Positions 1 to 7,964 are shown, counted from the first letter of the stretch. The stretch: 34,470 nucleotides of DNA from JBHELQ01 sp046262995 (GCA_046262995.1 JBHELQ010000163.1:1-34470), one strand, 5' to 3'. Notes: generated by a model not told the origin, from the letters alone. Made by a program: numbers and translations.

Positions 1-115
1 GCGGCGCTTCGTCGCCCGATCACAGTGGCGGGACCGCGCCGGATTCAAACCGGACTTCCCTCGACCACCGGCCGATATGTCGGCGCGAGCATACACCCGC
101 CGCAAGCCCGGGTCG
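1..115 (-). promoter_or_regulatory. Cobalamin (B12) riboswitch, truncated at its 3' side by the window edge
   Basis: Read on the minus strand, positions 60 to 19 give GGGAAGTCCGGTTTGAATCC followed by GG, CGC and GGTCCCGCCACTGTGA. This matches the conserved core of cobalamin riboswitches (GGGAA, the CCGGT/ATCCGG stem and the B12 box CGGTCCCGCCACTGT). The 3' part with the expression platform lies beyond position 1, so the controlled gene is off the left edge on the minus strand. By family knowledge it would be a B12 uptake or synthesis gene or a B12-independent isozyme. The 5' limit near 100-115 is approximate. Confidence 0.88.
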
Positions 116-120
116 ACGGA

Positions 121-126
121 TACAAT
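121..126 (+). promoter_or_regulatory. Probable -10 element of tRNA-Glu
   Basis: TACAAT lies 10 nt before the tRNA-Glu gene, a normal -10 placement for a tRNA promoter. It sits inside an imperfectly centred inverted repeat GGTCGA (111-116)/TCGACC (126-131). No clear -35 is visible; that region overlaps the 5' end of the opposing riboswitch. Confidence 0.55.
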
Positions 127-136
127 CGACCGCCGA

Positions 137-209
137 GCCGCTATCGTCTAGGGGACTAGGACGCCGCCCTCTCACGGCGGAAACCGGGGTTCGAATCCCC
201 GTGGCGGTA
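137..209 (+). tRNA. tRNA-Glu (anticodon CTC)
   Basis: A full cloverleaf can be folded. The acceptor GCCGCTA pairs with TGGCGGT (G-T wobbles included), the anticodon stem is CCGCC/GGCGG around the loop CTCTCAC, and the T arm is CGGGG-TTCGAAT-CCCCG. The anticodon CTC reads GAG. The CCA end is not encoded. Confidence 0.95.
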
Positions 210-210
210 C

Positions 211-549
211 CTAGAGGTTCCAGCCGAAGTAGACCTCCACCTGGGAGATCTTCTCGCCGGCGAACGTGAGGATCTCGGTGTTGCGGAAGCGGCTCCCGTC
301 GGTCTTCCTGCTCTCGTAGGTCACGACGACCTCATCCCCGACCTCGACCAGCCGCTTGAACTCGAAGGACTCGATCAGCTCGGCGTTCGGCCAGCAGCGC
401 TCGAAGTACCGGGCCCGGTCGATGCCGACGTCGGCCGGACTGTAGAAGGTGAAATCTTCGGTCAGAAGCTCGTCGAGGACGTGACGGTCGCCGGACTCGT
501 AGGCGCCGTACGCGTCGCGCGCAAGCTTCAGGCGGTCACTGGCAGGCAT
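211..549 (-). CDS. NTF2-like / SnoaL-type small protein
   Basis: This 112-residue protein has the size and pattern of the NTF2-like (SnoaL-like) fold. An N-terminal helix (ARDAYGAYESGD) is followed by LDELLTEDFTFYSP, and the C-terminal beta-strands include VVVTYESRKTDG and ISQVEVYFGW. The superfamily includes isomerases, cyclases and proteins of unknown role, and nothing here fixes a substrate. The ATG is well supported by AGGAGG about 7 nt upstream. The stop codon lies directly against the 3' end of the convergent tRNA-Glu. It appears monocistronic. Confidence 0.8.
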   Translation of the reverse strand: MPASDRLKLARDAYGAYESGDRHVLDELLTEDFTFYSPADVGIDRARYFERCWPNAELIESFEFKRLVEVGDEVVVTYESRKTDGSRFRNTEILTFAGEKISQVEVYFGWNL

Positions 550-679
550 GGGCCTTCCTCCTGGTCTCCTCGGGTCTCCAACCTAGACCTCTGCTCCCCG
601 CTGAACTCATCGCCGAGGGCGTCCTGACGCGACCGAAATCCGCCTGACTTCCAGGCGATGGTGCGCTAAATTCGACCTC

Positions 680-1303
680 GTGGATGTCCGTCGCACAGAC
701 GTGCTCAGGGCCTCGCCGAGGATGTTCGACTCGGACATGCTGGATCGGCTCTCGCGCGTGCATCCGAGCGTCCCGCTGGTGATCTTCATCCCGGCCATCG
801 CGCTGCTTCTGGCGCTCGGGACGACGGGGGTCTCGGCCGTCGTCGCCGCCGCGCTCCTCGTAGGCGGCTATCTCTTCTGGACGCTGACCGAGTATTGGAT
901 GCACCGGGTCGTCTTCCACTACGAGCCCGACGAGGGGCTGGGCGCCCGCCTTCACTGGATCATCCACGGCGTCCACCACGACCATCCGAACGACCCGCTG
1001 CGACTGGTCATGCCGCCGTCGGTCAGCGTGCCGCTCTCGTCGCTGTTCTGCCTCTCGTTCGTGGTGGTGCTCGGCACGCCCGCCGGCTACGCCTTCGGCG
1101 CCGGGTTCCTGGCCGGGTACCTGGCCTACGACATGACCCACTACCACGTGCACCACCACTCACCGCGCACGCGACTCGGCAAGCTGGTTCGGGAGCTGCA
1201 CATGCGCCACCACTTTCAAGACGAGTCGCGCGGCTTCGGCGTCAGCGCCCCATTCTGGGACCACGTCTTCGGGACGGCGCTGCGCCGCCCCGCCCGCCGT
1301 TAG
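680..1303 (+). CDS. Sterol desaturase / fatty acid hydroxylase family membrane protein
   Basis: This 207-residue protein is probably a di-iron membrane oxygenase of the fatty-acid-2-hydroxylase type. The sequence shows the expected histidine clusters: H75-x4-H80, HGVHHDH at 96-102, HYHVHHH at 154-160 and HMRHH at 174-178. Hydrophobic spans lie at about 32-70 and 115-150, and it ends with the family-typical VSAPFWDHVFGT. The likely job is hydroxylation of a lipid acyl chain or carotenoid-like substrate; the substrate is unknown. The GTG start at 680 is preceded by TAAATT seven nt upstream, consistent with a leaderless transcript. An alternative ATG lies at 722, where no clear ribosome site is seen either. 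Confidence 0.85.
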   Translation: MDVRRTDVLRASPRMFDSDMLDRLSRVHPSVPLVIFIPAIALLLALGTTGVSAVVAAALLVGGYLFWTLTEYWMHRVVFHYEPDEGLGARLHWIIHGVHHDHPNDPLRLVMPPSVSVPLSSLFCLSFVVVLGTPAGYAFGAGFLAGYLAYDMTHYHVHHHSPRTRLGKLVRELHMRHHFQDESRGFGVSAPFWDHVFGTALRRPARR

Positions 1304-1349
1304 CCGCCCGGCGCGCGCGGTGCGGGCTATCTTCTAGGAGCAGCCGCAT

Positions 1350-1433
1350 GCGGATGTGGCGGAATTGGCAGACGCGCGGCGTTCAGGTCGCCGTGGGCTT
1401 CGGCCCGTGGAGGTTCGAGTCCTCTCATCCGCA
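1350..1433 (+). tRNA. tRNA-Leu (anticodon CAG)
   Basis: The acceptor GCGGATG pairs with CATCCGC and the discriminator is A1433. The anticodon stem is CGGCG/CGCCG around TTCAGGT, giving CAG, which reads CUG. A long variable arm typical of tRNA-Leu is present. TATCTT at 1328-1333 is a plausible -10. CCA is not encoded. Confidence 0.95.
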
Positions 1434-1468
1434 CTTCTCGACCCGCCGGTGAGGGGATAAGGAGGCCC

Positions 1469-2713
1469 ATGGCCGAAGTGCTCGACAAGCTCGGCGAGGG
1501 CCTCGGCAACGCGTTCACCATGGCCTGGGAGGTCTGGTGGGCCCTGGTCCTGGGCTTCGCGCTGTCGGGGATCGTCCAGGCTTGGACCACGCGCGGTCAG
1601 ATGGAGTCGCTGTTCGGCGGTCGAGGGATCGGCGCCACGCTGCGGGCGACCGGCCTGGGAGCAGCCTCGAGCTCGTGCAGCTACGCGGCGATCGCGATCG
1701 CCAAGTCCACCTTCCAGAAGGGCGCGGGGCTGCCGGCGGCGCTCGCGTTCATGTTCGCGTCGACAAACCTCGTGTTCGAGCTGGGCATCGTCCTGTGGGT
1801 CTTCCTCGGACCCGAGTTCACCGCCGCGGAGTTCGCCGGCGGCCTCCTGCTGATCGTGCTGATGTGGCTCGCGGTGCGCTCCTTCGTCTCGGGCCGGGAG
1901 GAGGAGGACGCTCGAACGCATGCCCGAGAGGCGCAGACCGGGCACCAGCACGCCACCGCCTCGGAGGAGCGGACGCTGCGCCAGCGGCTCGCGTCCGCCG
2001 AGGCCTGGTCCGACGTCGCGCACAACTTCCGCGCCGACTGGCAAATGCTCTGGAAGGAGATCGTCGGCGGCTTCCTGATCGCCGGTTTCGTGGCGCTGCT
2101 GCCGGACACCTTCTTCAACTCGATCTTCATCGAGCACGCGCCGGCCGGCCTGCGGACGGCGGAGAACGTGATCGTCGGGCCGCTGATCGCGGTGCTGAGC
2201 TTCGTCTGCTCGATCGGCAACATCCCGCTGGCCGCGATCCTGTGGGCCGGCGGCATCTCCTTCTCCGGGGTGATCGCGTTCATCTACGCGGACCTGATCA
2301 CGCTGCCGATCCTGCTGATCTACCGCAAGTACTACGGCGGACGCTTCGCGCTCAAGCTCGGGCTGCTGATGCTCGGGACCATGGTCGTTGCCGCGCTGCT
2401 CGTGGACCTCGTCTTCTCGGCGGCCGGCCTTATTCCCGACACGCGCCCCTCGATCGACTCGATCACCGACCGCGGCATCAGCCTGAACTACACGGCGGCG
2501 CTGAACGTCGTCTTCACGGTGGTTGGCGCGACCCTCATCCTGCTCACGGTTCGTCGCGGCACCACAGACCCGGTCTGCGGCATGAGGGTCGACCGGCATC
2601 GGACTTCCCACAGCACGCGATTCGCGGGGCGCGCGGTCCACTTCTGCTCGGCCGGATGCCACGCGGCCTTCCAGGCGGAGCCGGAGCGCTACGCGGCCAA
2701 CCCACCACACTAG
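1469..2713 (+). CDS. ArsP/DUF318-type permease with C-terminal YHS metal-binding domain
   Basis: This 414-residue membrane protein resembles the ArsP_1/DUF318 permeases, which include organoarsenical and Cu/Zn exporters. Two related halves each carry a conserved cysteine, SSSCSYAA (C70) and FVCSIGNIPLAA (C247), joined by a charged hydrophilic loop at about 145-190. Residues 365-414 form a YHS/TRASH-like module with DPVCGM (C370) and HFCSAGC (C393, C397), a likely soft-metal sensor or delivery site. The ATG follows AAGGAGG closely. It is the first gene of a probable operon with two superoxide dismutases 42 bp downstream, which suggests metal and oxidative stress defence. The transported ion is not determined. 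Confidence 0.87.
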   Translation: MAEVLDKLGEGLGNAFTMAWEVWWALVLGFALSGIVQAWTTRGQMESLFGGRGIGATLRATGLGAASSSCSYAAIAIAKSTFQKGAGLPAALAFMFASTNLVFELGIVLWVFLGPEFTAAEFAGGLLLIVLMWLAVRSFVSGREEEDARTHAREAQTGHQHATASEERTLRQRLASAEAWSDVAHNFRADWQMLWKEIVGGFLIAGFVALLPDTFFNSIFIEHAPAGLRTAENVIVGPLIAVLSFVCSIGNIPLAAILWAGGISFSGVIAFIYADLITLPILLIYRKYYGGRFALKLGLLMLGTMVVAALLVDLVFSAAGLIPDTRPSIDSITDRGISLNYTAALNVVFTVVGATLILLTVRRGTTDPVCGMRVDRHRTSHSTRFAGRAVHFCSAGCHAAFQAEPERYAANPPH

Positions 2714-2755
2714 AGTGGTCTCGGCCGCCGGCTGAACCCAGCGAAAGGAGCCCAG

Positions 2756-3364
<609 letters not shown>

Positions 3365-3443
3365 GCTGCGGCTCCCAGTTTGCGGGACTCGATCTCGGGA
3401 ACCGCAGAGAGAGAAGAGAACAGCTCGAGCAAAGGAGAGTCGA

Positions 3444-4112
3444 ATGCCCTGGGACGAGCTCAAGCCGAAGAAGTGGCCTGCCTTCGACAAGGAGCTCGAT
3501 GGGATCTCCAAGCAGACCATGGAGGACCACTTCAAGCTCTACGAGGGCTACGCGAAGAAGGCCAATGAGTGCCGTGGCCTGTTGAAGGACTTCGACTACG
3601 GCCAGATCGAGGGCAACCAGGTCTTCTCGGAGCTGCGCTCGGTGGCGGTTGACTACACCTTCGCGCTGCTCGGCTTCAAGAACCACGACCTCTACTTCGG
3701 CCACCTGGGAGGCCAGGGCGGCGACCCGAGCGGGCGCTTCGCGGAGCTGATCGAGGCCGAGTACCCCGGCGGCCTGGACATGTGGCAGAAGTCCGTGCGC
3801 AGGTCGGCCAGCTCGGCGCGCGGGTGGGTGATGGTCGGGTACGACCTGAACGACGGCTCGCTCTTCAACTACATCATGGACACGCAGAACCTGTGGGCCG
3901 TCTACAACATGGTCCCCGTGCTCGCTCTGGACGTGTACGAGCACGCGTACGCGCGTGACTTCGGCGCCACGCCGGACGGGCGCAAGGAGTACGTCGAGGC
4001 GTTCTTCCGGAACCTCGACTGGGACCACGTGAACCGCCAGCTGGCACAGGCGGAGGCCGCACGCGAGGGCGCCCAGCGCGTCGGCGCGGAGGAGCAGGTC
4101 CCGACCGCGTAG
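3444..4112 (+). CDS. Divergent Fe/Mn-family superoxide dismutase paralog
   Basis: This 222-residue protein belongs to the same fold as its neighbour but is very different in sequence. Aligned ligands are intact: H29, H81, D163 and H167 in DVYEHAY. The Mn-type markers G77 and Q148 fall at exactly the same spacing. The channel region differs: HHDKHHQAY of the first enzyme becomes HFKLYEGY, so the gateway histidine is a tyrosine and the usual Tyr34 is shifted by one. It may be a true dismutase with altered kinetics, or a metal-binding relative with another activity. AAGGAG lies 7 nt before the ATG. It is probably the last gene of the operon, followed by a terminator. Confidence 0.88.
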   Translation: MPWDELKPKKWPAFDKELDGISKQTMEDHFKLYEGYAKKANECRGLLKDFDYGQIEGNQVFSELRSVAVDYTFALLGFKNHDLYFGHLGGQGGDPSGRFAELIEAEYPGGLDMWQKSVRRSASSARGWVMVGYDLNDGSLFNYIMDTQNLWAVYNMVPVLALDVYEHAYARDFGATPDGRKEYVEAFFRNLDWDHVNRQLAQAEAAREGAQRVGAEEQVPTA

Positions 4113-4136
4113 CCGGCAGGGGATCACGGACGCAGG

Positions 4137-4164
4137 CGATCGCCCGGCACGCGCCGGGCGATCG
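4137..4164 (+). terminator. Hairpin terminator between convergent genes
   Basis: A perfect 12-bp stem (4137-4148 with 4153-4164) and the tetraloop ACGC are followed by TCTTCT. It starts 25 bp after the superoxide dismutase stop and ends 6 bp before the stop of the opposing dehalogenase gene, so it can serve both strands. The T-rich tail is weak. Confidence 0.75.
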
Positions 4165-4169
4165 TCTTC

Positions 4170-5057
4170 TCAGGCCCCTGTCTCGCCCAGGAAGCGGACG
4201 ATCTCCTCCGCGATCCGCTCCCCCCGGTCCTCCTGCAGGAAGTGGGCGGCGCCCTCGATCTTCACCTGCTCGTGCGCCCCCGGGATCAGGTCGCAGAAGA
4301 TCTCGCCTGCCCGCGGATAGGGGAACACCGGGTCGTTGTCCGAGAACGCCACGAGCGCGGGCTTGTCCCAGCGCGACAGCTCGTCCCCGAGCGCGCGCAT
4401 CTCGGCGGCGCCGGGCTGATCCTCCTCCGTCGGAACGAGCCGCGGGAACTGGGCGGCACCCGCCTTGGACTCCGCGTTCGGGAACGGCGCCTCGTAGCCG
4501 CGCACCACCTCTTCCGGCACGTCCGTCGCCGTCGCCCCCTGGATCACGAAGTCCACGGGCAGGTCCGGGTTTCGCTCGGCGAAGTCGAGCCAGGCCCTGA
4601 AGCCCTTCGAGACCCGGCCGGTGAAGACCCCGGTGTTGAGGATCACGAGCCGCGCGACGAGATCGGCGTTCTCCACCGCCCAGCGCAGGCCGATCGGACC
4701 GCCCCAGTCCTGCACCACGACGGTGGCGTCGCGCAGGTCGAGGCGGTCCAGCAGCCGGGCCATCAGCTCCACGTGGCGGTCGTAGCTGTACCAGCCGCGA
4801 TCCGTCGGCTTGTCGGAGCGCCCGAACCCGGCGTAGTCCGGGCAGATCACGCGCCGCCCGTCCGACACGAGGGGCGGCAGCAACTTGCGATAGAGGTAGG
4901 CCCAGGTCGGCTCGCCATGGAAGCAGATCACGGGATCGCCCGCGCCCTCGTCGACGAAGTGGAGCCGCAGGCCGTCGACCTCGACGTAGTGCGGCTCGAA
5001 GCCGTATCCCGGCAGGTCCTGGAAGCGCTCGTCGGGCGTGCGGAAGACGTCGGCCAC
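4170..5057 (-). CDS. Haloalkane dehalogenase (subfamily I, DhlA-like)
   Basis: This 295-residue alpha/beta hydrolase cleaves carbon-halogen bonds with water to give an alcohol and halide. It shows the subfamily I signature. HGEPTW is at 47-52 with E49 at the stabilising position, the nucleophile D117 lies in QDWGG with the halide-binding W118, and the second halide-binding tryptophan W156 is in AW within the cap domain. The catalytic acid D242 (SDNDP) and H272 (GAAHFLQED) complete the triad. I chose GTG 5057 because the family starts at VxDVxRTPDERF; a longer reading frame to 5138 would cross the divergent regulator gene. The -10 TAGGCT (5066-5071) is 8 nt upstream, so the mRNA is probably leaderless. 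The natural substrate is unknown. Confidence 0.9.
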   Translation of the reverse strand: MADVFRTPDERFQDLPGYGFEPHYVEVDGLRLHFVDEGAGDPVICFHGEPTWAYLYRKLLPPLVSDGRRVICPDYAGFGRSDKPTDRGWYSYDRHVELMARLLDRLDLRDATVVVQDWGGPIGLRWAVENADLVARLVILNTGVFTGRVSKGFRAWLDFAERNPDLPVDFVIQGATATDVPEEVVRGYEAPFPNAESKAGAAQFPRLVPTEEDQPGAAEMRALGDELSRWDKPALVAFSDNDPVFPYPRAGEIFCDLIPGAHEQVKIEGAAHFLQEDRGERIAEEIVRFLGETGA

Positions 5058-5065
5058 GAGCCGGG

Positions 5066-5075
5066 AGCCTATCCT
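5066..5075. promoter_or_regulatory. Overlapping divergent -10 elements of the dehalogenase and Fur genes
   Basis: TATCCT (5070-5075, plus) lies 6 nt before the GTG of the Fur-family gene, and TAGGCT (5066-5071, read on minus) lies 8 nt before the GTG of the dehalogenase. The two hexamers share positions 5070-5071. Only 24 bp separate the two start codons, so both transcripts are probably leaderless. Confidence 0.55.
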
Positions 5076-5081
5076 TGGCCC

Positions 5082-5525
5082 GTGGCCACTAGCGACTGGG
5101 CCGAGCACACCCACCGCACGCTGGAGCGCTCCGGCCACCGCGCGAGCGCCCCCCGCTCAGCGGTGGTGTCGGCGCTCGCCGACAGCGGCTGTGGCGCCAG
5201 CGCGCGCGACCTGGCCGAGCGACTGGACGCCGGCGGCCACCGGGTGGGGCTCGCCAGCGTGTATCGCGCGCTCGAGTTGCTCGAAGGCCTGAGGCTGGTC
5301 CAGCGAGTGGACGTCGGCGACGGGGCCGCGCGCTACGAGCCCTTCTTCCCGGACGGAGAGCACCACCACCACCTGGTCTGCGACCGCTGCGGGAACGTCA
5401 GCGCCTTCGAGGACCCGGAGCTCGAGCGCGCCATCGAGCGGCTGGCGCATCGCGTCGAGTTCGAGATCGACGCGCATGACGTGACGCTGCGGGGCGAGTG
5501 CCCCGCCTGCCACACCGCCCGCTGA
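5082..5525 (+). CDS. Fur-family metalloregulator (Fur/Zur/PerR type)
   Basis: This 147-residue DNA-binding repressor has a winged-helix domain at about 10-85 (SARDLAERL, VGLASVYRALELLEGLRLV). A metal-binding dimerisation domain follows with HHHH at 94-97, C100-x2-C103 and C140-x2-C143. The paired CxxC motifs form the structural zinc site of the family. Which metal it senses cannot be read from sequence. Its convergent neighbour, a metal-binding lipoprotein whose stop is only 4 bp away, makes zinc or manganese control attractive. GTG 5082 is supported by the domain start and by TATCCT six nt upstream; there is no Shine-Dalgarno. Confidence 0.92.
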   Translation: MATSDWAEHTHRTLERSGHRASAPRSAVVSALADSGCGASARDLAERLDAGGHRVGLASVYRALELLEGLRLVQRVDVGDGAARYEPFFPDGEHHHHLVCDRCGNVSAFEDPELERAIERLAHRVEFEIDAHDVTLRGECPACHTAR

Positions 5526-5529
5526 GCCA

Positions 5530-6423
5530 CTAGGGCCGGCAGCGAAGCGAGTCGCTGCTCATGCCCCGCACGAGCGCGTCCGCGTCGTAGGCGAGCGCGC
5601 CTATGTAGGCGCTCCCGTCCGGGCTGCCGGGCCCGAGCGTGTCCGCCAGCAGGGTCCGGCCCACGCGGGCGCCTGCCTCGCGGGCCACCGCGCGCTCCAG
5701 GCGCGCGTCCACGCCGCGCTCGGGGAAGACAACCGGCACGCGCCGCTCCCGCATCCGACGAACGAGCCGCCGCAGGTCGCGGGCCGATGGCTGGGCCTCG
5801 CTGGTACGAGCCGGGATCACGGTGCCCGTCACCTCGATGCCGTAGCGCCGCGCGAAGTAGCCGAGCTCGTCGTGGCTCGTCACGATCCTCCGCCGCGGCG
5901 GCGGCACCCTCCTCACACAGCCGGCGATCCCTTGGTCCACGCGGCGGAGCCGCGCGAGGTAGCTGCGCGCGCGCCGCGCATATCCGGCCCTCCCCCGCGG
6001 GTCGGCCCGCGACAGCGCGCCCCGGATCGCACGTACCGCCCGCTCTGCGCGCCGGGGGTCCTGCCACCAGTGCGGATCGCCCTCCTCGGGCCCCACCGCG
6101 TCCAGAAGGGTGATCCTCCGGGCGCCCTTCCCCGCCTGGTCCAGCAGGCCGCCGAGCCAGTGGTCGACCTCCCCGCCCGAGCGCAGGATCAGCACGGCGC
6201 GGCTGAGGGCGCGCGCGTCGCTCGGCCGCGGGTCGTACTCGTGCGGATCGCGGCCCGCCGGCACGATCTGATGAACGTCCACCCGCGAGCCGCCCACCGC
6301 GCGAGCCAGGTCGGCCGCCTGGGCCGTCGTGGCCACGACGTGGAGGCCGGCGGCCGACGAGCCGGACGCACAGCCCACGGCGCTGGCGGCCAGCAGCACG
6401 AGGAGCACGGCGACGCGCGGCAC
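5530..6423 (-). CDS. Metal ABC transporter substrate-binding lipoprotein (ZnuA/TroA family)
   Basis: This 297-residue protein starts with a lipoprotein signal (lipobox SAVGC, C18) and would be anchored outside the membrane to capture Zn2+ or Mn2+. Likely ligands are H61 (DPHEYDP), H118 (DPHWW), H184 (TSHDE) and D261 (LADTLG). The histidine-rich loop common in ZnuA is absent. No permease or ATPase gene is nearby in the window, so it is an orphan here and partners must be elsewhere. GTG 6423 has TAAGAT 6 nt upstream and no Shine-Dalgarno. A palindrome at 6438-6450 abuts that -10, suggesting repression by a Fur-family protein. Confidence 0.88.
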   Translation of the reverse strand: MPRVAVLLVLLAASAVGCASGSSAAGLHVVATTAQAADLARAVGGSRVDVHQIVPAGRDPHEYDPRPSDARALSRAVLILRSGGEVDHWLGGLLDQAGKGARRITLLDAVGPEEGDPHWWQDPRRAERAVRAIRGALSRADPRGRAGYARRARSYLARLRRVDQGIAGCVRRVPPPRRRIVTSHDELGYFARRYGIEVTGTVIPARTSEAQPSARDLRRLVRRMRERRVPVVFPERGVDARLERAVAREAGARVGRTLLADTLGPGSPDGSAYIGALAYDADALVRGMSSDSLRCRP

Positions 6424-6429
6424 GCGGCC

Positions 6430-6435
6430 ATCTTA
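6430..6435 (-). promoter_or_regulatory. -10 element of the metal-binding lipoprotein gene
   Basis: TAAGAT read on the minus strand ends 6 nt before GTG 6423, the spacing of a leaderless actinobacterial transcript. Confidence 0.5.
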
Positions 6436-6437
6436 GT

Positions 6438-6450
6438 GAGAAGGATTCTC
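6438..6450. promoter_or_regulatory. Candidate Fur/Zur operator (palindrome)
   Basis: GAGAA-GGA-TTCTC is a 5-bp-arm palindrome, with an outer TA/TA pair at 6434-6435 and 6453-6454. It lies just upstream of the -10 of the lipoprotein gene, where a bound repressor would block RNA polymerase. The shape resembles Fur-family boxes in symmetry and position but is not a close match to a published consensus, so assignment to the nearby Fur-family gene is inference. Confidence 0.45.
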
Positions 6451-6476
6451 GATAGCCGTCGCCGGGCCGCGACCCG

Positions 6477-6647
6477 TCAGCTGTCGGTGGCCGTGTAGGC
6501 CTGCTCCTCGATCAGCCCGCGGATCTGGTCGTCGTCGAGGCCCTTGTCCGCGTGCTCCTGCTGCATGTGCTCGCGCGCAACCTTCAGGAGGTCCTCGTCG
6601 TTGGCGGCCTGAAGCGTCTGGCCGCAGTCGCAGTCGATGACTCGCAT
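6477..6647 (-). CDS. DUF1059-type small protein
   Basis: This 56-residue protein begins MRVIDCDCGQTLQAAND and continues with LLKVAREHMQQEHADKG, which matches the small DUF1059 family (CxCG near the start, then a helix with HxxxxH). Function is unknown; the two cysteines and two histidines suggest a metal site. The ATG has GAGGAG 6 nt upstream. It lies upstream of the metal-binding lipoprotein on the same strand and is separated from it by that gene's own promoter. Confidence 0.85.
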   Translation of the reverse strand: MRVIDCDCGQTLQAANDEDLLKVAREHMQQEHADKGLDDDQIRGLIEEQAYTATDS

Positions 6648-6709
6648 CTCCGCTCCTCTTCGCCTGGGAGTTGAGGCTACCGGTCCGCGCCCGGGCCTAC
6701 CTTAAGTCC

Positions 6710-7441
6710 GTGGACCGGCTGCTGGACAGCGTGAGCAGCGCGTATGACCGTGGCATCCAGGGGCCCGGCAAGGAGACCCACTTCCTGGTGCTGATCGCCT
6801 TCCTGCTCTCGTTCGGCTTCATCCGGACGAGCGCCCACCTGATCCGGGCCCAGGTCAGCTGGTGGCCGGGCAACGTGCAGACTAAGGGCGGCACGCACGT
6901 CCACCATCTGGTCTGGGGGATCCTGCTCCTGCTGGTGAACGGCTACGTGGGCGTGGCGCTCGACCCGGGGAGCCCGTGGCGGGAGATCGTGGCGGCGCTG
7001 TTCGGTGTGGGGATGGGGCTGACGCTGGACGAGTTTGCCCTCTGGCTCAACCTCGAGGACGTCTACTGGAGCCAGAAGGGGCGCCAGTCGATCGACGCGG
7101 TCGTGGTGGCGGCCGGCCTGCTCGCGCTGACGCTGCTCGGCCTGCAGTTCTGGATCGACGTGCTCCAGGCCGGCTTGGTGTTCCTGGGGGTGGGCGGCAA
7201 TGAGCTCTCGGGGGCGGAGAGCACCGCGGTGCTCCTGCCGGTCCAGGCGGCCGGTGCATGCCTGGCGCTCGTCTCCTTCGTCAAGGGCAAGCCCTTCGTG
7301 GGCATCGTAGGGGTGCTGCTGCCGCTCGTGGCGCTCGTGGGCGCCGTACGGCTGGCGAAGCCGGGCTCCCGCTGGGCGCGCCGGTACGGGAGCCCGAAGC
7401 TCGAGCGCTCGCGCTCGCGTTTCGCGCCCGCCGCCGGCTAG
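6710..7441 (+). CDS. Conserved integral membrane protein of unknown function
   Basis: This protein of about 243 residues has roughly six hydrophobic segments. Notable polar motifs are GGTHVHHLVWGI near the first membrane pair, followed by GVGMGLTLDEFALWLNLEDVYW. The histidines and acidic residues beside membrane spans could bind a metal, but I cannot name a function. The GTG at 6710 follows TACCTT by six nt, a leaderless arrangement. An upstream in-frame TTG at 6671 is a less likely start. It diverges from the DUF1059 gene. Confidence 0.75.
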   Translation: MDRLLDSVSSAYDRGIQGPGKETHFLVLIAFLLSFGFIRTSAHLIRAQVSWWPGNVQTKGGTHVHHLVWGILLLLVNGYVGVALDPGSPWREIVAALFGVGMGLTLDEFALWLNLEDVYWSQKGRQSIDAVVVAAGLLALTLLGLQFWIDVLQAGLVFLGVGGNELSGAESTAVLLPVQAAGACLALVSFVKGKPFVGIVGVLLPLVALVGAVRLAKPGSRWARRYGSPKLERSRSRFAPAAG

Positions 7442-7448
7442 GGCCGGG

Positions 7449-7916
7449 TCATACCCGGCAGCTGAGGAAACCCTTCGCCACCAGCTCGCCGTTCCAATCC
7501 CGGACCTCGACCTCGCAGCTGCGGCGCGCCCCGTCGCGGCTCACCACACGGGCTTCCGCGTTCAACGGGTGCTGCGGGGCGGGGCGAACGAAGATGACAT
7601 GCAGCTCACTCGCTCCCCCGTCCTCCGTTGTCGAATCGACAGCGCCCAGCGCAGCCGCCGATGCCGCGGCTTCCACCAGGGCGGTGATGGCCCCGCGGTG
7701 GACCCGCCCGTCCGCGCCCGAGCTCTCTTCGCGGACCGGTAGCGTCACGGTCGCGCGGCCCTCCTCGAGGGCGACCAGCTTCAGGCCGCCGCGCTCCGAG
7801 AAAGGCGAGCTCTCAGGTAGCGCGGCCCGCGGCGCCGTCGCGCTCTCCGTCGTCTCGACCCTGCGTCGCCGGCCACAGCACACCGCGTGGCCGAATCCTC
7901 CTGCCTTCAGCAGCAT
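7449..7916 (-). CDS. PaaI-type hotdog-fold thioesterase
   Basis: This 155-residue protein has the hotdog thioesterase pattern. DGRVHRGAITALVEAAAS forms the central helix with the conserved G-x-V-H-x-G motif, followed by beta-strands ending in LVAKGFLSCRV. PaaI-like enzymes hydrolyse acyl-CoA thioesters. The first 35 residues, with a CC pair and an RRRR run, are an unusual extension. The ATG is supported by AAGGAGG 8-9 nt upstream. It runs convergent with the membrane protein to its left. A CRP-like palindrome at 7965-7978 lies 49 bp upstream. Confidence 0.82.
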   Translation of the reverse strand: MLLKAGGFGHAVCCGRRRRVETTESATAPRAALPESSPFSERGGLKLVALEEGRATVTLPVREESSGADGRVHRGAITALVEAAASAAALGAVDSTTEDGGASELHVIFVRPAPQHPLNAEARVVSRDGARRSCEVEVRDWNGELVAKGFLSCRV

Positions 7917-7964
7917 CTCGCCCGCCTCCTTGACTCTAACTTCCCGCCGGCGAGGGAAGCTTGT

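Noticed and set aside
3444..4112. Second superoxide dismutase as a decaying pseudogene
   Set aside because: The frame is intact, there is a good ribosome site, all metal ligands are kept and codon use is normal.
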